Positions 16,245-24,664 of a stretch of DNA of 64,000 bases are shown here, in pieces. The stretch is from assembly GCA_018655015.1 (NCBI GenBank), contig JABIKK010000005.1:1-64000 (forward strand), written 5' to 3'. This stretch comes from Candidatus Woesearchaeota archaeon. Its GTDB lineage: Archaea; Nanobdellota; Nanobdellia; SCGC-AAA011-G17; UBA489. A model generated the notes under the pieces. It was not told the origin of the DNA. It saw only the letters and a program-made list of their open reading frames with translations, and did no database searches. The first letter of the stretch is position 1. Each line of letters opens with the position of its first letter. The translations under genes were made by a program, and so were the position numbers.

Positions 16245-16909
16245 TCTTGTTTTTTTAATAAGTTTGTAATTCCGTTTATATGGCCAGCGCCAACGACTGC
16301 TACCACTTTAGTATTATCTCTCGCAATTTTATATAAACCTTTTGACATATGTATATCTCTTTCTGTAATTAGTACCTTGTAAAGTGAAGGATAAAAAACT
16401 TTTAGTTGTTTGGTTAGTTCCGATATTTTTTCTTCTGTAGGGACCTTTGAAATATCAAATCCGCGGTGTTTATTTTTCATGAATAATACTTTCAGAAATT
16501 CTCTTACAAATCTTATTTTCTCTTTCCAGGTTATGTTTTTTGAGATTCCTTTTAATGTCAGTTTAATATCTTTATCGATCAATGCAATTGGGATATTTTC
16601 TTTTTTCGCAATTTTAATTGCCTGTTTCATCTCTGCTCCAGGAGAAGACTTTGTCACCTTGCTTATTTTTTTCTCAAGCCAAGCCCCAAGAATTCCAAAA
16701 GTGTAACCTTTGATTCCAATTTGTCTTATTGCTTTCAGGGCAGATCCTTTTTTCCTTTTATGGATCATTGTAAGGAATCTATCCTTGTCAAGTTCGATTG
16801 CAACCATGTTTGGCTTCTCTTTTAAGATGGTTTTTTCAACCTCAGTTAGACTGTCTTTTGACACGTGAGAGGTGCCTACAAATACTATATTTTTAAATCG
16901 TCTTAGCAT
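16202..16909 (-). CDS. TraB/PrgY-family protein
   Basis: A member of the TraB domain family (TraB/PrgY/GumN, Tiki-related), predicted metalloprotease-like proteins. Family motifs: FVGTSHVSKDS (10-20, GxxH), IELDKDRF (~39-46) and the C-terminal VVGAGHINGI (~205-214) with the second conserved GxxH. Some archaeal TraB proteins carry a C-terminal membrane domain; here the next gene (43 nt overlap) encodes a separate membrane protein instead, which may replace it. The ATG is at 16907. Divergent promoter with the PRC-barrel gene at 16978. Confidence 0.85.
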   Translation of the reverse strand: MLRRFKNIVFVGTSHVSKDSLTEVEKTILKEKPNMVAIELDKDRFLTMIHKRKKGSALKAIRQIGIKGYTFGILGAWLEKKISKVTKSSPGAEMKQAIKIAKKENIPIALIDKDIKLTLKGISKNITWKEKIRFVREFLKVLFMKNKHRGFDISKVPTEEKISELTKQLKVFYPSLYKVLITERDIHMSKGLYKIARDNTKVVAVVGAGHINGITNLLKKQEWSKKKQTGKKLNQ

Positions 16910-16977
16910 ATTGTCAAATAATACGGAAACTTTTATAAAGATTGGGCTATCAATTAGCTTGTTTTGGAGGATTACAA

Positions 16978-17283
16978 ATGCTTAAACTAAAAAAGATGAC
17001 TTCGGTGTATGACATGAAAGTATTTACTGATTCTGGTGATTATTTTGGCGATGTAGAAGAAGCAATCGTTACTATGACTAAGGTTTTTGGTTGGAGAATA
17101 AGGGCGACTAGAAATTCTTCGCTTTCTAAGGTTCTTGGTGGAGCGAAAGGCGTTATTGTGCCTCACAGATTAGTTAAGGCTGTGGGAGATATTATGGTAA
17201 TAAGTAAGACGGCAATTCCAGAGTATGGAGAGATTGGCGAAGGCGAATCTGTTGCCCAAGAGAATATACCAGAAGGGGTTTAG
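16978..17283 (+). CDS. PRC-barrel domain protein, 101 aa
   Basis: A PRC-barrel protein similar in layout to the one at 846-1109: KKMTSVYDMKVFTDSGDYFGDVEEA at the start (given here as key pattern MKVFTDSGDYFGDVEEA), then strands ending in KAVGDIMVISK. The C-terminal ~20 residues are acidic. ATG 16978 has a good SD (GGAGG, 16966-16970) and a TATA box (CTTTTATAAAG, 16929-16939), ruling out the in-frame start at 16942. It is the first gene of the membrane-protein cluster that leads to the secretion ATPase. Free-standing PRC-barrels may act as protein or RNA adaptors; its role here is unknown. Confidence 0.75.
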   Translation: MLKLKKMTSVYDMKVFTDSGDYFGDVEEAIVTMTKVFGWRIRATRNSSLSKVLGGAKGVIVPHRLVKAVGDIMVISKTAIPEYGEIGEGESVAQENIPEGV

Positions 17284-17307
17284 CTCCAAAAAACATGAGG
17301 TGATTTA

Positions 17308-17847
17308 TTGGTTTCTCCACTATACGGTTCAATAGAGTTTATGAAATCCTTTGGGATTTTTGATATAGTTTTACCTTTTTTATTAGTTTTCACAGTTATT
17401 TTTGGTATTCTTGAAAAGACAAAAGTTTTTGGAACCGAAGGCGATACGTCCCGGAAGAATCTTAATGCAATGGTGGCGTTTACAATTGCATTCTTTGTTG
17501 TTGCTGCAACCCAGATAGTTGCTTTGATGCAAGCAGCATTACCTTACATAATGTTCTTATTGATTTTAATAATCATGTTCATGATTCTGTTTGGTTCAAC
17601 TGTTGGAGAAGGAGAACTTAATCTTTGGGATCAGATTGGCGGTAAAAAAACTAAAGGGATATTTGCTTTTGGTTTGTTTATTGCAATAATTGCTATTGTC
17701 CTTGGAGCTATGGGTACACTTGAGAGTCTCATAGACTGGTTGTTTTTGTATATTACTGGCCCAGTGCTTTCTACTGTGATTCTTTTGTTGATAGTAGGAA
17801 TCTTTATGTGGGTAGTTGTTGGTGGAAAAACTGAGAGTAAGGATTAA
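17308..17847 (+). CDS. Five-helix membrane protein, tandem paralogue 1
   Basis: A 179-residue integral membrane protein with about five membrane segments. It opens with FDIVLPFLLVFTVIFGILEK followed by TKVFG, a pattern shared with the next two genes. A second common element is a helix rich in Ala/Phe (MVAFTIAFFVVAA). I know no function for the family; it seems typical of small-genome archaea. The start is a TTG at 17308, chosen because a strong SD (GAGGTGA, 17297-17303) sits 4 nt before it; the next ATG (17341) would cut into the conserved part. It follows the PRC-barrel gene by 24 nt. Confidence 0.7.
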   Translation: MVSPLYGSIEFMKSFGIFDIVLPFLLVFTVIFGILEKTKVFGTEGDTSRKNLNAMVAFTIAFFVVAATQIVALMQAALPYIMFLLILIIMFMILFGSTVGEGELNLWDQIGGKKTKGIFAFGLFIAIIAIVLGAMGTLESLIDWLFLYITGPVLSTVILLLIVGIFMWVVVGGKTESKD

Positions 17848-17913
17848 TTATTCCATGCAAAAAGTATTAAAAGGACTTAATCTTTGGAATATTATTACTG
17901 AGGTGTAAACTGA

Positions 17914-18462
17914 ATGGATTTTTATGAGCTCCTAGGAAATTTTGATCAAATAGGTGGTTTTGATCTATTGTTACCATTTATTCTTGTATTCACTTTAGTG
18001 TTTGCAGTTCTACAGAAAATTAACTTGTTCGGAGATAAGAAGAATATTAATATGATTGTGTCTTTGGTGATTGCAATCTTCTTTTTGAATAATACTTATT
18101 TGATATTTGTATTACAAAAGTTTTTACCTAATGTTTCGATTATACTAATAGTATTCCTAATGCTCTTGTTATTGGTAGGAGTCTTTGGTGGTGAAACGGA
18201 TTTCAAGGAAGGTATGCTTGGATGGGCGTTCATAGTTTCGTTAATAGCTATTGGCTTTGCATTATTTTCAGATATGTTTAGTCCTGTTTCAGGCGGAGGC
18301 GTATCCGATTGGTGGTATAACTTTATCGGACCAGGAAACATGGGTATGGCATGGACACTTTTATTTTTGGCGATATTCATATTTACAATTACACGAGATA
18401 AAAAAGATAAGAATGAATTTATGAAATACATAGGCAAGGGCATCAAGAAATTATCAAAGTAA
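17914..18462 (+). CDS. Five-helix membrane protein, tandem paralogue 2
   Basis: A 182-residue paralogue of the previous gene: FDLLLPFILVFTLVFAVLQK then INLFG, followed by a helix MIVSLVIAIFFLNN and three further membrane segments. The C-terminus is basic and cytoplasmic (RDKKDKNEF, GKGIKKLSK). ATG 17914 is preceded by an SD GAGGTG (17900-17905). The stop is 1 nt before paralogue 3. Function unknown; a membrane-embedded part of the nearby pilus-like machine is one possibility. Confidence 0.7.
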   Translation: MDFYELLGNFDQIGGFDLLLPFILVFTLVFAVLQKINLFGDKKNINMIVSLVIAIFFLNNTYLIFVLQKFLPNVSIILIVFLMLLLLVGVFGGETDFKEGMLGWAFIVSLIAIGFALFSDMFSPVSGGGVSDWWYNFIGPGNMGMAWTLLFLAIFIFTITRDKKDKNEFMKYIGKGIKKLSK

Positions 18463-18463
18463 G

Positions 18464-18979
18464 ATGGCAACTATATTAGAAGCAAGTGGATTAGGAAGCA
18501 TCATCAGTATGATAATGGTGTTCTTACTAGTTTTTGTTGTTGTTTTTGCATTGTTAAAAAAATCTAAATTCTTTGGTGGCGATGGCTTTGACGCAATAAT
18601 TGCTTTTGTATTTGCAGTGTTTACTATTATGGTTCCCGAGACTCAGGTAGTTGTTGGTAATTTTTTGCCATGGTTCTTTATGTTCCTTTTATTAGCATTA
18701 GTGATATTCATGTTCTTTATGTTCATGGGTGTGAAGGGAGAGACTATTGCGGGATTAGCGAAGGAACCGTTTATGCAGGTAGTGGGGATTGGGGCTATTG
18801 TGGTTCTGTTCTTCATTTCAATGACTCAAGCCTTTGGTCCGTTTTTATTAGTTGATCCTAATGCTGTAGGCTTTTGGGCTACAACAAAAAGATTCTTGTT
18901 TACGAGGGAATTCTTAGGGGTAGTAGTGTTATTTTTCATTGGGGCTTACTCTATTACATTTTTGTCCCGTAATGATTAA
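18464..18979 (+). CDS. Five-helix membrane protein, tandem paralogue 3
   Basis: A 171-residue third paralogue: ISMIMVFLLVFVVVFALLKK then SKFFG and a helix DAIIAFVFAVFTI. The most diverged of the three. It retains the order of a long first hydrophobic hairpin, a basic-aromatic loop and three more membrane segments. Its end meets the convergent coiled-coil gene head on (18979/18980). Function unknown. Confidence 0.7.
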   Translation: MATILEASGLGSIISMIMVFLLVFVVVFALLKKSKFFGGDGFDAIIAFVFAVFTIMVPETQVVVGNFLPWFFMFLLLALVIFMFFMFMGVKGETIAGLAKEPFMQVVGIGAIVVLFFISMTQAFGPFLLVDPNAVGFWATTKRFLFTREFLGVVVLFFIGAYSITFLSRND

Positions 18980-19675
18980 TTATTTTTTAAGATCTTTCAG
19001 AATTTTTTCTAACTCTTTTACGTTGCTGGTTAAAGGGCTGATTATATTTGAGAGTAGTTTACCCAATGCCTTAATTTCTACACCTACATCTGATACAGAT
19101 TCATCGTACTCCTTTACCTTTCCTACAACAGAGTTTTGAAGGTTTTCAAATCTGTTTTCAACTCTCATTAATTCTTGTTTGATTGCATCAATATCATTTG
19201 TGATCTTATCTTTCCATGAAAGAATGTCGCCAAATTCTTCAGTCATTTTTTGCCATTTTTCACTTATGATTGATTCTGCAATTTCTTCAATGTCTTCTGT
19301 TGTTGCACCAAGACTTGATGAAGGATAATTAAATGGTTCTTGTTCTGCAGGCCATGATTGTGGCTGATAACTTTCTTGCACTTGTTCCATTTGCGGTTCT
19401 TGTATTGCTGGTTCTGAAAGAATAGATGGTTCTGGTGCTGCAGGTTCTTTTTCTTCCGAGTAAAGAACTGAAGGTTTCATTTCCGAAGGCGCCTCTTGAG
19501 GAACCAATGCTGCAGATTCGGCTGCAGGATTTGATTGTGATTTATTAAGTGCTTCAGAAATTTGTTGAAAAGAATATCCTTCTCCTTGAAGGGTTTGAAT
19601 TATCTCTGTATTTGATTTCCCCGTACCCTGGAGCTCATGTACTTTGTTTGTCGGTGTATCTTCTGGCAATCTCAT
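18980..19675 (-). CDS. Coiled-coil protein with N-terminal UBA-like helices and Pro/Glu/Gln linker
   Basis: A soluble 231-residue protein. The N-terminal ~50 residues (TPTNKVHELQGTGKSNTEII, then a segment with ISEAL) form a small helical bundle of the UBA/HTH type often seen in archaeal secretion clusters. A low-complexity Pro/Glu/Gln/Ser linker (about 50-120) and a C-terminal coiled coil (about 125-230, ending ELEKILKDLKK) follow. The coiled coil recalls the FlaC/FlaD/FlaE group of archaellum cytosolic proteins in style, but I see no clear homology. It follows the 125-aa gene in an operon divergent from the GspE ATPase gene. Start ATG 19675; a TTG one codon upstream is possible. Confidence 0.65.
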   Translation of the reverse strand: MRLPEDTPTNKVHELQGTGKSNTEIIQTLQGEGYSFQQISEALNKSQSNPAAESAALVPQEAPSEMKPSVLYSEEKEPAAPEPSILSEPAIQEPQMEQVQESYQPQSWPAEQEPFNYPSSSLGATTEDIEEIAESIISEKWQKMTEEFGDILSWKDKITNDIDAIKQELMRVENRFENLQNSVVGKVKEYDESVSDVGVEIKALGKLLSNIISPLTSNVKELEKILKDLKK

Positions 19676-19691
19676 CAACCTCTTTTAGTAT

Positions 19692-20069
19692 TTACTCGCT
19701 TATTTCAGATTTAAACCTTTCTAATCTCTTTTCTAGTTGTTCATCTGTTACTAACTCAATAATATTTAACATATCCATGTATTTTTCTAGTACTTTGATT
19801 TGATCTTTCTTTGCAAAAATGCTCATTTCTTTAACTAAATCCTTTACAACCTCTTGAGTATTTTGTGTTCCTAGCCTTGCTTTCTTTGTTTCAAGAGAAA
19901 TATCTCTTAAACCCCCCATTAGTTTTTTGTATTCTTCAATCATATTTTGATTGATTACAAGGAGTCTTTCAGTTAGAATGTTGTACTTATTTTCAAGAGC
20001 TCTTATTCGCCCATTAAGATCTGCAATTATGTGACTCGGATCTGTTTGATTGAATTGTGGGGCTGGCAC
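19692..20069 (-). CDS. Coiled-coil protein, 125 aa, divergent from the secretion ATPase
   Basis: A soluble, helix-rich protein. Residues ~10-75 form a coiled coil (DLNGRIRALENKYNILTERL), and the C-terminus ends in an amphipathic segment ITDEQLEKRLERFKSEISE-like (ELVTDEQLEKRLERF). No family recognised. The start is a GTG at 20067-20069 with an SD-like AAAGAGG just upstream. It is transcribed divergently from the GspE gene across a 107 nt promoter region. Together with the following coiled-coil gene it may form a cytosolic scaffold for the machine (inference from location). Confidence 0.65.
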   Translation of the reverse strand: MPAPQFNQTDPSHIIADLNGRIRALENKYNILTERLLVINQNMIEEYKKLMGGLRDISLETKKARLGTQNTQEVVKDLVKEMSIFAKKDQIKVLEKYMDMLNIIELVTDEQLEKRLERFKSEISE

Positions 20070-20104
20070 TTTCCTCTTTTTTACCTCTTGATGGTCTTAG
20101 GTTT

Positions 20105-20160
20105 GGGCTTATTTAAATACTTTGTTAGATTTTTCAGGGGAGCAATTTATATAAATTTGA
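20105..20160. promoter_or_regulatory. Divergent promoters: coiled-coil operon and GspE operon
   Basis: Two TATA-like elements point in opposite directions. GTATTTAAAT (minus strand, 20111-20120) would serve the coiled-coil genes. TTTATATAAA (plus strand, 20146-20155) lies about 25 nt before the GspE ATG, implying a leaderless ATPase message. Confidence 0.5.
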
Positions 20161-20176
20161 CAGTTAGAACTAATGT

Positions 20177-22459
20177 ATGGCTTTTCAAAAAGAGGGAATC
20201 TATCAGGTAATTAGAGAGGGAAAAGAAGAAGTTCTAAAAGTGAATGCTGCGGCTTGGTCACACTCTCCGTCTGTGGAGGACGTTCCTAATGTAATGTCTG
20301 ATGTTATTGATATGCTGGTTGCTTCTCCTGGAATAAAAAGAATTATATTTAATCAACGTAAGAAGTTTGTTTATTCTTATGATCAAACGCAGATGTTATT
20401 AGAAATCTCTGGGATATATATTCACTTAGTTAAAGGTAAAAGAGTTTTGAGTATTTCCCAGTGGGGCTTTGATGAAGTTAGTTCTAGATTTTATGGGGAC
20501 AAAGTGGGGGAAGTTCAACATTTAGTTATGGGCCTGTTGAGAAGTGATCCGCTTGGTGCTTTTGTTGAAACACAAAGAATTTTGAGGGAAGAAAAAATAT
20601 TATTACAAAGAGATAAGGATGAAAGAATTGCAAAGGCAAGAACAAATTATATTACCCTTCTAATGGAAATTGTCGATTTGTTAGAAAAAACTCGTTTAGT
20701 TCAAATGGTTAGAGATAGGCTTGATGGTTTTCATTTAGGTGATAGAAGTTTGTATAGGGACATCTTCAGGGCTACAGTTACTCCTGATTTTATGTATACT
20801 CGTTTGAGGGCTAATCCTCCGTTGGATGGCGAAGAGTTAGATTATTATTCTGTTGGTAGTAATGAGGTTACAATTTTTAGAATGCCTAACGATATCAAGA
20901 CCTATTACCACGCAGTTCCCATAGAGTTTAAGTTAAAAGAAGATGAGTATGAGTTGTTGGATTTAGCAAAGAGTGTTTTGGCAGGCCATAAGCCAAGGAA
21001 CGACGAGTTTTTGGACCCCCCACGAATGCGTACAACATTCTATAATATTGGTAGAGATCTATTGGACGAACTTGCAAAAAACAAAGGTTTTGATATTCCT
21101 TATGAAAGAGTTTGTGAACTTGCAAAAATATTAGTTAGGTATACTGTCGGGTTCGGTTTAATTGAAGTTTTATTGGCTGATAAGAAAGTTCAAGATGTAA
21201 CTATTAATAGTCCAATTGGGAAGTCTCCAATATTTTTAGTTCACCAAGATTATGGCGAATGTTTTACTAATATTTTACCTAGTTTTGATGATGCTGAAAG
21301 TTGGGCAACAAAGTTTAGATTAATTAGTGGAAGACCACTGGATGAAGCAAATTCTGTTTTGGATACTGAGTTGTCTATTCCTGGTGCAAGAAGTAGAGTT
21401 GCAATTATGACTCGACCTCTTAGTCCAGACGGTTTAGCTTTTGCAATGCGAAGACATAGGGATAGGCCTTGGACTTTACCCTTATTTGTAAACAATAGAA
21501 TGATTAGTCCACTTGGTGCAGGTTTGATTAGTTTTTTGATTGATGGGGCAAGAACCATGCTTGTTGCAGGAACAAGAAGCAGTGGTAAGACAAGTTTACT
21601 TGGAAGTTTCTTAGTTGAGATTATGAGGAAGTACAGAGTAATTACGGTGGAAGATACATTGGAATTACCTGTCGAATATATGCGTAAGCTAGGATATAAT
21701 ATTCAAAACATGAAAGTTAGATCTGCATTAACCAAGGGCGGTTCTGAGCTTGGTGCTGATGATGGAATTAGAACTAGTTTGAGACTTGGTGATAGTAGTT
21801 TGATTATTGGAGAGGTTAGGAGTTTAGAGGCGAAGGCTTTGTATGAAGCTATGAGAACTGGTGCTTTAGCCAATGTTGTTGCAGGAACAATCCACGGAGC
21901 AAGTCCTTATGGAGTTTACGATCGTGTTGTGAATGATTTAGAAGTTCCTAAAACTAGTTTTAAAGCAACAGATGTGATTGTTGTTGCGAACCCCGTTAAA
22001 ACTGCAGATGGTTTGAGTAGTTGGAAAAGAGTTTTACAATTAACTGAAGTTAGAAAACATTGGAAAGATGATCCACTAATCGAAAGAGGGTTTGTAGATT
22101 TAATGAGGTACGATACCAAGAAAGATGAATTAATTCCAACTGCAGATTTATTAAATGGTGAAAGTGAAGTTATAAAATCTATTGCTGGAAGTGTTAGAGA
22201 ATGGGTTGGAAATTGGGATGCAGTTTGGGAAAACATATTGTTAAGAGCAAAGATAAAGCAAACTTTAGTTGAGTATGCAAGAAAGGCTAATAATCCAGAA
22301 ATTTTAGAATCTAATTTTACTGTGATGTCTAATGATATATTTCATCGTTTGATTGAACAAGTTAGAGGTGAAGTTGGATCTATTGATTCTAATCGTGTAT
22401 TTTATGAATGGGATGATTGGATTAGAAAATCAATAAAAAGTACTAAAAAGAAAATTTAA
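20177..22459 (+). CDS. Type II/IV secretion ATPase (GspE/VirB11/FlaI superfamily)
   Basis: A hexameric traffic ATPase that drives assembly of type IV pili, archaella or pseudopili. Walker A AGTRSSGKTS is at about residues 462-471, the Asp/Glu box VEDTLELPV at about 491-499, Walker B-like LIIGEVRS near 536, and the His box GTIHGAS near 570. The N-terminal ~300 residues and the C-terminal ~150 residues have no clear match and make it longer (760) than FlaI (about 550). The gene for a GspF/TadC-type platform follows 13 nt downstream with its own SD, the usual pair. No FlaH gene is nearby, arguing for a pilus or secretion role rather than an archaellum. Confidence 0.9.
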   Translation: MAFQKEGIYQVIREGKEEVLKVNAAAWSHSPSVEDVPNVMSDVIDMLVASPGIKRIIFNQRKKFVYSYDQTQMLLEISGIYIHLVKGKRVLSISQWGFDEVSSRFYGDKVGEVQHLVMGLLRSDPLGAFVETQRILREEKILLQRDKDERIAKARTNYITLLMEIVDLLEKTRLVQMVRDRLDGFHLGDRSLYRDIFRATVTPDFMYTRLRANPPLDGEELDYYSVGSNEVTIFRMPNDIKTYYHAVPIEFKLKEDEYELLDLAKSVLAGHKPRNDEFLDPPRMRTTFYNIGRDLLDELAKNKGFDIPYERVCELAKILVRYTVGFGLIEVLLADKKVQDVTINSPIGKSPIFLVHQDYGECFTNILPSFDDAESWATKFRLISGRPLDEANSVLDTELSIPGARSRVAIMTRPLSPDGLAFAMRRHRDRPWTLPLFVNNRMISPLGAGLISFLIDGARTMLVAGTRSSGKTSLLGSFLVEIMRKYRVITVEDTLELPVEYMRKLGYNIQNMKVRSALTKGGSELGADDGIRTSLRLGDSSLIIGEVRSLEAKALYEAMRTGALANVVAGTIHGASPYGVYDRVVNDLEVPKTSFKATDVIVVANPVKTADGLSSWKRVLQLTEVRKHWKDDPLIERGFVDLMRYDTKKDELIPTADLLNGESEVIKSIAGSVREWVGNWDAVWENILLRAKIKQTLVEYARKANNPEILESNFTVMSNDIFHRLIEQVRGEVGSIDSNRVFYEWDDWIRKSIKSTKKKI

Positions 22460-22472
22460 CAGGTGAATCTTA

Positions 22473-24611
22473 ATGCCTAAGAAAACTGATGATATAATTA
22501 GGGAGTATGAGAAGAAACTCGAGGATGAGTATGGTCCTGGCTATGTTGAAGCTTTTGAGCCCGACTTGGTAAACAAAGAATATGACTTGTTTCGTTCTGA
22601 AGTTTTAGAAAGGAAAGTAACTAACTATGAAAAATGGTGTTATTTTGCTGAAAGAATATTGAAGATTTCACCTTCTAAGAAAGACTTACCTAATCTTAAG
22701 AAGAGTATAGAAGTTGCACATTTGAATGTAACTCCTGAAGCCGCCGCTTCCTTTGGGGCTTTGGTTGCTTTTGGTTTGATATTATTTGGCGTTTTGGTTA
22801 TGGGAATAACTTATGCCTTTGGGAGTATTAGTTTCTTCTTCCCAATATTTTTGATTATGGCGGGTGCCTTGGCAATAAAACCGTTGAGCAATATACCTAT
22901 TTACCTTGCTAATCGTTGGAGACTAGAAGCAAGTAATCAGATGGTTCTTTGCATTTTGTATATTGTTATGTATATGAGACATACAAGTAATTTGGAACAT
23001 GCAGTTAAATTTGCGGCAGGACATATTGGTGCACCGTTAAGTTTAGATTTTAAGAAAATATTTTGGGATATTCAAACTGAAAAATATTTTAGTATTAAGG
23101 AAAGTTTGGATAAATATTTAGAAAATTGGAGAGACCATAACCTAGAATTTGTTGAGGCCTTTCATTTGATTGAAGGTAGTTTGTATGAGCCCAATGAATC
23201 TAGAAGAGTTATGCTCTTAGAAAAGTCTTTGGAAGTTATGCTTGAAGGAACTTACAATAAAATGTTGCACTACGCACATAATTTGAAAGGGCCAATAACA
23301 ATGCTTTACATGTTAGGTGTTATTTTGCCTATTTTAGGATTAGTTATTTTTCCATTAGTTGGAAGTTTTATGGGTGGCGCTGTTAAGTGGTATCATTTAG
23401 GAATGTTGTATAATGTTATTTTGCCAATTGTTCTCGTAATTATGGGAAATAATATGCTTGCTAAAAGGCCGACAGGTTATGGCGAAAGTGAGTTATTAAA
23501 AAATAATCCCGAATTTAAAATTTATGAACAATGGGTTGTTGATGATAAGGTTGTTCCAATAAGCCCGAAGGCTGCAAGTATTTTTGTGGGCAGTGTAATT
23601 GTTTTAATTGGTTTGTTGCCTTTGTTAATTCATTTTGTTAACCCTGGTTATGAAATGTCTTTAGGGGCACTTGGTCCATTATTAGATTACAAGGGAGAGA
23701 ATGGCCCTTATGGTGTGGGTGCTTTGATGCTTGGAATGTTAGTTCCTTTGGGAATTGCAATTGGAATTTCAATGTACTATGGGATTAAGACTAATCGGTT
23801 GATTAAGATAAAAAAGAAGGTTGATGATCTTGAAGAAGAATTCAGTGGCGCCGTTTTTCAGTTAGGAAATAGAATTGGAGATGGAATTCCTGCAGAAGTT
23901 GCTTTTGGAGAAGTTGCAAGGACTATGAGTGGTACGCCGACTGGTAATTTCTTTAGTACTGTTGATAGAAATATTAGAAAATTAGGTCATGGAATGAGTA
24001 AGGCCGTTTTCGATTCTAGAGTGGGTGCAATTTTATTGTTTCCAAGTAATTTAATACACAGTACGATGAAGGTCTTAGTTGAAAGCGCAAGAAAAGGTCC
24101 AAAAGTTGTGAGTGCTAGTTTGATTACAATCAGTAAGTATGTTGATAGAATAAAACAAGTTAATGAAAGATTGAAGGATTTGCTTGCAGATGTTCTGAGT
24201 AGTATGGTTAGTCAAATTAATTTTTTAACTCCTTTAATTGCAGGAATTGTTGTTGGTGTTGGTAGTATGGTTACAACAATTATTGGTAAACTTGGCTCTG
24301 CCTTTGAAACCGTTGGTGGTGCAGGGTCTGAGATCCCTTCTAATTTTGGCGCACTTGCAAGTATAATGAACATCAAAGATGCAATCCCTGGATATTTCTT
24401 CCAACTAGTTGTAGGATTGTATGTGTTGGAGATTACAATAATACTAACAATGTTGAGTACTAGTATTGAAAGGGGAATGGATAAGACAACAACTAGGTAT
24501 AGGATTGGAAAAAACGTTAAAAGAAGCATGTTGCTGTATTGTGTTGTAGCCTTGATAGGTGTAGTATTGTTTAATTTATTAGCTAATACTGTTAGTTTTG
24601 TTCCACAGTAG
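22473..24611 (+). CDS. GspF/TadC/FlaJ-type membrane platform protein
   Basis: The inner-membrane platform that couples the traffic ATPase to filament assembly. At 712 residues it contains two GspF-like cytoplasmic helical domains (about 160-265, with AVKFAAGHIGAPLSLDF, and about 440-560, with FQLGNRIGDGIPAEVAFGEV) separated by blocks of membrane helices (about 90-150, 265-330, 365-450, 575-712). This is the double arrangement of archaeal FlaJ/TadC-like proteins. The start ATG 22473 follows the SD AGGTGA. It is downstream of the ATPase in the same operon. Confidence 0.88.
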   Translation: MPKKTDDIIREYEKKLEDEYGPGYVEAFEPDLVNKEYDLFRSEVLERKVTNYEKWCYFAERILKISPSKKDLPNLKKSIEVAHLNVTPEAAASFGALVAFGLILFGVLVMGITYAFGSISFFFPIFLIMAGALAIKPLSNIPIYLANRWRLEASNQMVLCILYIVMYMRHTSNLEHAVKFAAGHIGAPLSLDFKKIFWDIQTEKYFSIKESLDKYLENWRDHNLEFVEAFHLIEGSLYEPNESRRVMLLEKSLEVMLEGTYNKMLHYAHNLKGPITMLYMLGVILPILGLVIFPLVGSFMGGAVKWYHLGMLYNVILPIVLVIMGNNMLAKRPTGYGESELLKNNPEFKIYEQWVVDDKVVPISPKAASIFVGSVIVLIGLLPLLIHFVNPGYEMSLGALGPLLDYKGENGPYGVGALMLGMLVPLGIAIGISMYYGIKTNRLIKIKKKVDDLEEEFSGAVFQLGNRIGDGIPAEVAFGEVARTMSGTPTGNFFSTVDRNIRKLGHGMSKAVFDSRVGAILLFPSNLIHSTMKVLVESARKGPKVVSASLITISKYVDRIKQVNERLKDLLADVLSSMVSQINFLTPLIAGIVVGVGSMVTTIIGKLGSAFETVGGAGSEIPSNFGALASIMNIKDAIPGYFFQLVVGLYVLEITIILTMLSTSIERGMDKTTTRYRIGKNVKRSMLLYCVVALIGVVLFNLLANTVSFVPQ

Positions 24612-24664
24612 GAGTATTTAAATAATTGAAAACGATTATAAATGATTGAATCTGGTGTTTTAAG

